A stretch of DNA of 64,000 nt from NCBI GenBank assembly GCA_012934845.2, contig WNNJ02000271.1:37501-101500 (forward strand). The letters run 5' to 3'. Origin of the DNA: Pomphorhynchus laevis (Eukaryota > Acanthocephala > Palaeacanthocephala > Echinorhynchida > Pomphorhynchidae). Every line of letters starts with the position of its first letter. The stretch's first letter is position 1. The position numbers and the translations under genes were made by a program. Below the pieces are notes generated by a model, which did no database searches, was not told the origin of the DNA, and saw nothing but the letters and a program-made list of their open reading frames with translations. This document shows, in pieces, positions 57,816 to 64,000 of this stretch.

Positions 57816-59305
57816 TTTGTGGTCGTATACCCTCTACTTGACTTTAGAAAAACGTCGTGTTCTGGTATGTAATGATCTCCACTCTAAAGTGCTAATTTGG
57901 GGACAGGATTATAGAATAAAATAAGACCGAAGTGTAAATATTTGATTCAGCTAAGAATTCTTAAATATTTCTTATAATCATCTAAATCTCAAGATTTGCA
58001 CAGGGTTCACAATGAACAGATCGCTTTATTGTTCATTACCATTATGGTAAAAACTCGACATTGTATTTCGAATTGATTCAATATAATTGATTATCAGGTT
58101 CGCATTATGTCAGGCTCAAAAGCATAGTTTGGCAAATGCATGCTAATAATTCATTTCACCGTATTTAAGTTGTATATGAAAACAGTGTCTTATTCTGAAG
58201 TGTATGATTGAAATGATTGCTCATAGGTGTTGTGGCCAATGGATCAATAATTATAGATCATATCGACATTTATTCTAATTATATAATATTCAAATTAACA
58301 GGATCTATTAAAATCTATTTTTATCGCTGAATCCATCAATTATTTGTCGCGTATGTGAATCCTCAGGATGTCTTACAATTCGGTTATCTGCTTTATAAAT
58401 CTATTTTATATTAAACAGTGATCGGGTTTTCATGTTTTAACACTGAATTTTCATTTTATGCCATTAAAAGCAAGTTGCTTCTTTACAAATTTTATTATTA
58501 TCCATAAAGGCGCTTCATTTTAAATAAATTGAAAGAATTTTGTTACACGCGCAGTTTTGAATGCAAGTTACGTTTTAACGCCAGCTTTGCTGCTTGTGAT
58601 CGCGGCTATCACCACCACCTAGCAGCGCTTTTGCTCTCTGAATAATTGCTCTTTCGCTTGCAAGCATTTTTTCGCTAACTACGCGTATGTGCTGTGTGGT
58701 GCTTAACAAATTACCAGCGTGTAATAATTTGCATTCATCATAATTTCACATTAGCTCATCAATAAATCACGGAAATCTACGCTCGCATTCTAACTTACCT
58801 GTTTTGATGTTGTTATCGTCGTCACTGCGTCGTATTTTAGATTCTCGTGTTTGCTATGCAAACTGCCTTTTTTGTTTGACGAATGTATGTCGCACACGAC
58901 AGCTATTTGTAGCTGTTGTCGCTACTGCGTATCATATTCCTTTAAACCATAAAACACACAGGATACCTTTATCATGTTTTGTGTTGATATGCGCAATGCA
59001 CAATTCTAGTACGTCGTCGTAGCTAACGAATATTCAGCTTTACATCGATACCGTCATATTATTAACGTTACTACACCTCGCTTGGAGTAAAACAGGTAGA
59101 GATAGAGAATGATGAGAGGTCAATGTGCACTTCACAAAACAAATTTTCTACCTACATTTCATACATCAAATCGCAAACTATAGAAAACAACGTTATTGTA
59201 CGTTGCAGTAGGTTATCATTAGAAAACGACTTTACCTTCACATTGCGTAGCGCAATTTACTTGAATTAGATTTAAACGCCACGAGCTTATTGCACAGAAT
59301 GAATT
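57816..59305. other. No gene recognised; GC-richer patch 58540-59240
   Basis: 58540-59240 is visibly less AT-rich than its surroundings and has several CpG-containing words (CGCGTATG, ACGTCGTCGTAGC). No domain or splice pattern is convincing; the 72-codon plus frame at 58804 is without motif. Confidence 0.5.
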
Positions 59306-59640
59306 AAATCAGCTAACTGAGTCTACGTATTTAATATAATTATAAAATAAACAAAACATATTAATGCTAAATCAAAATTTAATAATTAAATAATAAAATT
59401 AATAATTGTTTTTAGATTTTCTATAATTTAAATTTTCTATAATTTAAATCAAGTTAAAAAAATGAAATTTAAAATAAACGTCATTTTTATGAATTGAGTA
59501 ATAAATAACAGACGTTGTATCAGAATAATAATTAGAGGTCATCAGGAGGAACTGCTATGCTATCAGGTTTCGGCCCATAACTCCTCTACCCAACATAGCA
59601 GCGGGGCCAAATACATGCTAATGATGTATTTCCTCTGAAA
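59306..59640 (+). repeat. R1 dispersed repeat, copy 5 (most complete)
   Basis: Begins AATCAGCTAACTGAGTCTAC, contains GAATTGAGTAATAAATAACA, GACGTTGTATCAGAATAA, AGAGGTCATCAGGAGGAACT, GCTATCAGGTTTCGGCCC, AACATAGCAGCGGGGCC and ends ATGATGTATTTCCTCTGA. About 330 bp. A reversed partial R1 (CTTATTCTAATACAAAG, 59655-59700) follows at once. Confidence 0.82.
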
Positions 59641-59675
59641 TAACTATCTAGTATCTTATTCTAATACAAAGTATA

Positions 59676-61374
59676 TTATTTATTATCCATCCATAAAAAT
59701 TTGCCACTTAAGAGTTTAAATTTATTCTTTATATTATTGTGTTGATTTATATATTTTACTATTTTCTGCTTGATGTTATTTATATAGTAACCTTGTTTAA
59801 AATATGTATCTATTAAATTATTTAAATGATTTTGAAGAAAGCCAATATCATTACATATTGTTGCAATTCTTAAAATTTCATTATTTAATGTATTATATTT
59901 TATATTATATGGTATGCATGAATGCTCATGCAAAAATATGTTTCTTGTAAATTTAAATATGTCATCTTTACGATATAAATTAATAGTAGTTTTAGTTAAT
60001 GTTAATTTAATGTTCATATCTAGATATACACCTTCTTTATCATTAATATTGTTTTGTTAAGAATAAGGCTTTCTGGATAAATGTGCTCACTAATTGAATA
60101 AAAATTATTAGAATTAAATACACATATATCATCAATGTATCGAAACATATATTTCATATATTTATATTGTTTAGATTTAGTTTTTACACAGTTATGAACA
60201 AATTCATATTCTATAAAGCTTAAAAACAAGTCAGCTATAATTGGGCTACTATTACCACCCATTGGAACACCTTTTACTTGTCTAAATATAGATTATGAAT
60301 ATAAAAGAGTCCCTACTTTTAAATAATTTTGATTTATCAAAATATTTAAGGATTCTATTAATTCAATTTTATCCATATATTTATATTTATTTGATGGTTT
60401 AATTTTTGTTAGATATGCGTTATAATTATTATAACATATATATGTATATCTTTTTCCGAATATAAGATTAATTAATTTTACTAACGCTTCTTTAATGTCT
60501 ACTAAATCTAGATTTGTATAAAGAGTACTAAAATCGTATGTATTTATATTTTGAAAATTTATTCCTTTTGTCTGTTCTAAAAATTCTTTTGTAGAATTAA
60601 TACTGAAATAGTGTTTTATACCAGTATTAATTTCGATTACCTTGCAATATTTTTTAAAGTGTGCTTTAATTACTTTAAGTATTTTATTCATATAGACAGA
60701 AAGTGGTTTTAATGTACATTTAAACGCACTACATATGAACCTAGGTTTGATTGGATTTTTATGTAATTTTGGATTCCAATATAATATATTGGAATCCAAT
60801 ATTCCAATATAATATATTCAACCGTTATACCCTTTTTATCCATTATAGAACAGTGACTTGTAATAATTGTTTCTAAACTCAACTCACTACGTTCATATGT
60901 TGGATTTACATTTAAATCATTAGAATTAACCTCTTTCATTAGTATATCATAATAAAGTTTTTTGCATATGAAGACAAAGTTATTACTAGCTTTATCAATA
61001 GTTGTTATTATATAGTTATCCTTTAATTTAGTAAGTTCTTTATACATATCTTTATTAATTTTATCTTTCCTTTTATAATTGTTTGTTATTTTCATTTTAT
61101 TTTTAATTTTATCAAATATATAATCTTTCCAAATTTTTATCTTAGATATATTCGAGCTTTCACTATTAATCAGCTTACTAAAGTAATCATTTAAGTTATT
61201 ATATAACGAATTGTAAATTTTATTTTTGTCGTTGTTATTATTTAATCTATATTTATACCCTTTTGATAGCAGCTTTCTTAATTCACAATTTTCAATTAAT
61301 TCTAGATTCTGGGTACATATATGTTCATTTATTTTATTAAAACTAAGACTTTTACAATTGCATTCTGTTTCCAT
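59676..61374 (-). pseudogene. Penelope-like reverse transcriptase region of the large copy
   Basis: Parts in order: METECNCKSLSF with paired cysteines and histidines (61330-61374), LRKLLSKGYKYR, IITTIDKASNNFVFICKK (finger region), ILYWNPKLHKNPIKPRF, a motif-A stretch YDFSTLYTNLDLVDIKEAL (about 60480-60540), GGNSSPIIADLFLSFIEYEF (60200-60262), catalytic FRYIDDICVFN (about 60120-60150), LDMNIKLTLTKTTINLYRKD, and a thumb-like HSCIPYNIKYN-ILRIATICNDI block. These match the RT of Penelope-like elements, which copy RNA onto a nicked or open DNA end. Broken; single changes not listed. Confidence 0.87.
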
Positions 61375-62040
61375 TATGTTTCTAATATTATCGTTACATA
61401 TTGATTTTAATTCTTTATTATAATTACAAATTTTTCGTCCTAATGGTGGTAGGAGTTTATACCTTATTTTAGGAATATATTTACTTAAATCTGACCCTAT
61501 TATTTCTTTACTTTTAGAATTATTTAAAAGTCCGGCTATGTTTATGTTATCTATACATTTATTAATGAAGTTTATGGTTTATGTATATTTTCTATTGTTA
61601 TTATTAACATTTATTGTACGATTATAGTATTTTGTATTACAATAACTGTCTATTATACAACTTAGCCTATCATATCGTTAATTAATTTATGATTTATTGA
61701 ACATATGATATCTTTAGAAAAACTTCTTATATTTACATAAAGATCTTTTAGCTTATTATCACTTAAAAGTTGTTTTAATATTTCTAATTGTTCATTTATA
61801 TGCATATCTTTTTTGATATTTTTAACTCTATTTTTCCTATTCCTTTTATCACCATGACTTCTTGGTTTGCGTTTAACCGGATTATTATAATATAGTTGTT
61901 TATTATGTATTATACTACTTCTGCCAATTCCTTGTACCACGTCATTCAATCCTAATGGGTACATGGAATTAAGCGTTTTAATCCAAAAATCTTCTTTTTC
62001 TAACAGTTTTTGATTTAATATTGAAATTTCTAATAGTTTT
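59676..62040 (-). mobile_element. Penelope-like element, permuted (Naiad-type) order, large copy
   Basis: Minus-strand order from 62040 down: tail of a GIY-YIG-type endonuclease (FWIKTLNSMYPLGLND, about 61940-61990), basic linker (KRKPRSHGDKRNRKN), spacer, a CNCKSLSF...H...LRKLLSKGYKYR block, RT with thumb, and stop at 59676. The endonuclease lying before the RT is the Naiad arrangement; classical Penelope elements have it after. The copy is broken in a few places and lacks the endonuclease core. Its apparent last codons come from the adjoining reversed R1 sequence. A fossil. Confidence 0.8.
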
Positions 62041-63055
62041 TGATTTAATATTGAAATGATAATAAGAAATTATCATTACATATTGTTGCAATTCTTAAAA
62101 TTTCATTATTTAATGTACTATATTTTATATTATATGGTATGCATGAATGCTCATGCAAAAATATGTTTCTTGTAAATTTAAATATGTCATCTTTACGATA
62201 TAAATTAATAGTAGTTTTAGTTAATGTTAATTTAATGTTCATATCTAGATATACACCTTCTTTATCATTAATATTGGTTTTGTTAAGAATAAGGCTTTCT
62301 GGATAAATTTGTTCGTTTATTGAATTAAAATTATTAGACTTAAATACACATATATCGTCAATGTATCGAAACGTATTTCATATCTTTATATAATTTAGAT
62401 TTATTTTTTAAAGAGTTTTGAACAAATTCATATAATATAAAGCTTAAAAATAAGTCAGCTATAATTGGGCTTTAATTACCTCCCATTGGAACACCTTTTA
62501 GTTGTCTAAATATAGATGTCCCTATAAATAATTAAAAGTGTGTTTTAATTACTTTAAGTATTTTATTCATATAGACAGAAAGTGGTTTTAATGTACATTT
62601 AAAAGCACTACATATGAATCTAGGTTTTATTAGATTTTTATGTAATTTTGGATTCCAATATAATATAGGTATAGTTTTATTATCTGATTTAATTTTTATA
62701 CCCTTTTTATTCATTATAGAACAGTGACTTGTAATAATTGTTTCAAAACTCAACTCACTACGTTCATATGCTGCATTTACATTTAAATCATTAGAATAAA
62801 CCTCTTTCATTAGTATATCATAATATAGCTTTTTGCATATGAAGACAAAGTTATTGAGCACGTGATATCTTTAGAAAAACTTCTTATATTTACATAAAGA
62901 TCTTTTACCTTATTATCACTTAAAAGTTGTTTTAATATTTCTAATTGTTCATTTATATACGTATCTTTTTTAATATTTTTAACTCTATTTTTCCTATTCC
63001 TTTTATCACCATGACTTCTTGGTTTGCGTTTAATCGGATTATTAAAATATGGTTT
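62041..63055 (-). mobile_element. Penelope-like element, second copy in tandem, internally deleted
   Basis: Directly behind the large copy and in the same orientation. It begins in the thumb region (NEILRIATICND), passes palm fragments (62240-62510), jumps to the PKLHKNLIKPRF and NNFVFICKK region (62540-62860) and then to the SHGDKRNRKNRVKN linker (62865-63045). Broken; a fossil. Head-to-tail tandem copies are characteristic of this class. Confidence 0.85.
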
Positions 63056-63177
63056 ACTCTCCTTTTTAAAGTTTGCAATACTGATTATTGTGGATATTCC
63101 GAAATCTACAGTTTATTAAAAAGGATATGAAATCAAGTTATGTTTACTATAGAGACGAATGCACCGAAACTGAATTT

Positions 63178-63650
63178 TAGTTTATGATAGAGTCTACGTA
63201 TTTTGTACTATAAATTTGCAGAGGAAATATTTTAATCTTAAGATTTTATGTCTTGATCATATTTATATAAAGTAAGAATTTTTAAAACTCAATTTTTATG
63301 AATTGATTAATTAATAATATACGATGCATCGAAATTAAGATTAAAAGTAATCATTAACTGTTTTTTTTATCAGGTTTCTGTTAATATTCCTCGATCCAAC
63401 ATATCAGTTAATTGAGTTTACTTATTTTGTAGTTTATATAAATTTGCAGAAGAAATATTTTAATCTTAATATTTTCTACAATTCAAATTTATATAAAGTA
63501 AGAATTTTTAAAAACTCAATTTTTATAAATTGATTAATTAATAATATACGATGCATCGAAATTAAGATTAAAAGTAATCATGAAGAACGTTTTTTTTATC
63601 AGGTTTCTTTTAAGATTCCTCGATCCAACATATCAGTTAATTGAGTTTTA
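63178..63650 (+). repeat. Two R1-related units in direct tandem (period about 230 bp)
   Basis: ATAGAGTCTACGTATTTTGT at 63186 and TTGAGTTTACTTATTTTGTA at about 63410 open two units. Both contain AATATACGATGCATCGAAAT, AGATTAAAAGTAATCAT and TATCAGGTTTCT and end in CTCGATCCAACATATCAGTT. The end of unit 1 runs straight into the start of unit 2 without a spacer. Confidence 0.82.
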
Positions 63651-64000
63651 ATCGTACACGCTTCATTGTATACGATGATTTGAATATATCAAATGTTAAC
63701 TGGTTAAATACCTGTATTTATGCAGGTATTATACGAATATACCTGTATATTTGTCGATTCGCAGCAGTCCTAAAAACATTGCGTACATATGATGTCTTAA
63801 AAATCAAGGGACAGTACTCTTCATGTGCACTGAATGATATTGTTAGCCTTTTTTGACGAAGAGTCTATGGCCGAACTCTTTGCTCTGCTGGGATTCATCT
63901 CTCGAACGTTAATAGAAGAAAATTAACCAATTTTTACTATTATTTTGAAAAAAAAATCACTTTCTTTTATTACATTTAATGAAGAACATTAATATTTAAT
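63651..64000. other. No gene recognised
   Basis: A 71-codon plus frame (63641-63856) has no firm motif. VYDDLNISNVNWLN faintly recalls a LINE endonuclease block but is not enough to call. Confidence 0.4.

Noticed and set aside
63641-63856. LINE endonuclease remnant (DDLNISNVNWLN)
   Set aside because: One weak block, no neighbouring endonuclease or RT motifs.

Overview
The window looks like transposon- and satellite-rich, probably heterochromatic, DNA from an AT-rich invertebrate animal. No prokaryotic features are seen (no operons, ribosome binding sites or CRISPR). The only intact host-type gene is an intronless 246-codon ankyrin-repeat gene that reads as gankyrin/PSMD10 (19330-20070, minus strand). 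The animal assignment rests on that gene, on the mix of CR1/L2-type LINEs, Penelope-like elements and a Merlin DNA transposon, and on very short (41-47 bp) GT-AG introns in the Merlin transposase. I cannot name the species; a small-intron group such as nematodes would fit, but that is a guess.

Layout. 1-6968: a tandem satellite with a strict 359-bp monomer, organised in its middle as a 4-monomer (1436-bp) higher-order repeat and decaying at its right edge into a 637-bp secondary unit. 7000-15000: mostly unassigned AT-rich DNA with dispersed copies of an unnamed AT-rich repeat (here R1). 15050-15368: a 0.3-kb element combining 40-bp inverted termini, a tRNA-like promoter and hammerhead-ribozyme-like core boxes. 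15870-18505: a Merlin (ISXO2-like) DNA transposon relic between inverted arms of about 650 bp. 19330-20070: PSMD10. 20431-28775: two LINE copies on the minus strand (LINE-C, LINE-A). 29226-32815: LINE fragments and R1 copies. 34213-36900: a decayed retroelement with an unusual reverse transcriptase. 37880-47480: a nested locus in which a nearly full-length LINE-B (39668-44195, plus) sits inside LINE-D (38765-39667 and 44196-47480, minus). 48590-49632: a 12-bp minisatellite interrupted by a LINE 3' fragment. 50226-63055: Penelope-like element copies with the permuted Naiad-type domain order, a jockey-like relic, a 213-bp tandem repeat and more R1.

How the parts relate. LINE-A and LINE-B are sister families: they share the ORF1 layout, a 37-nt ORF1/ORF2 overlap and the same 3'-terminal stem-loop, which recurs eight times here. 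LINE-C and LINE-D belong to a second CR1-like lineage. The front of LINE-B ORF1 is close at the DNA level to LINE-C ORF1 although the ORF2s are unrelated in detail, suggesting module exchange. All mobile elements seen are decayed. Boundaries were found by eye and are usually good to about 10-30 bp unless a duplication or palindrome fixes them.
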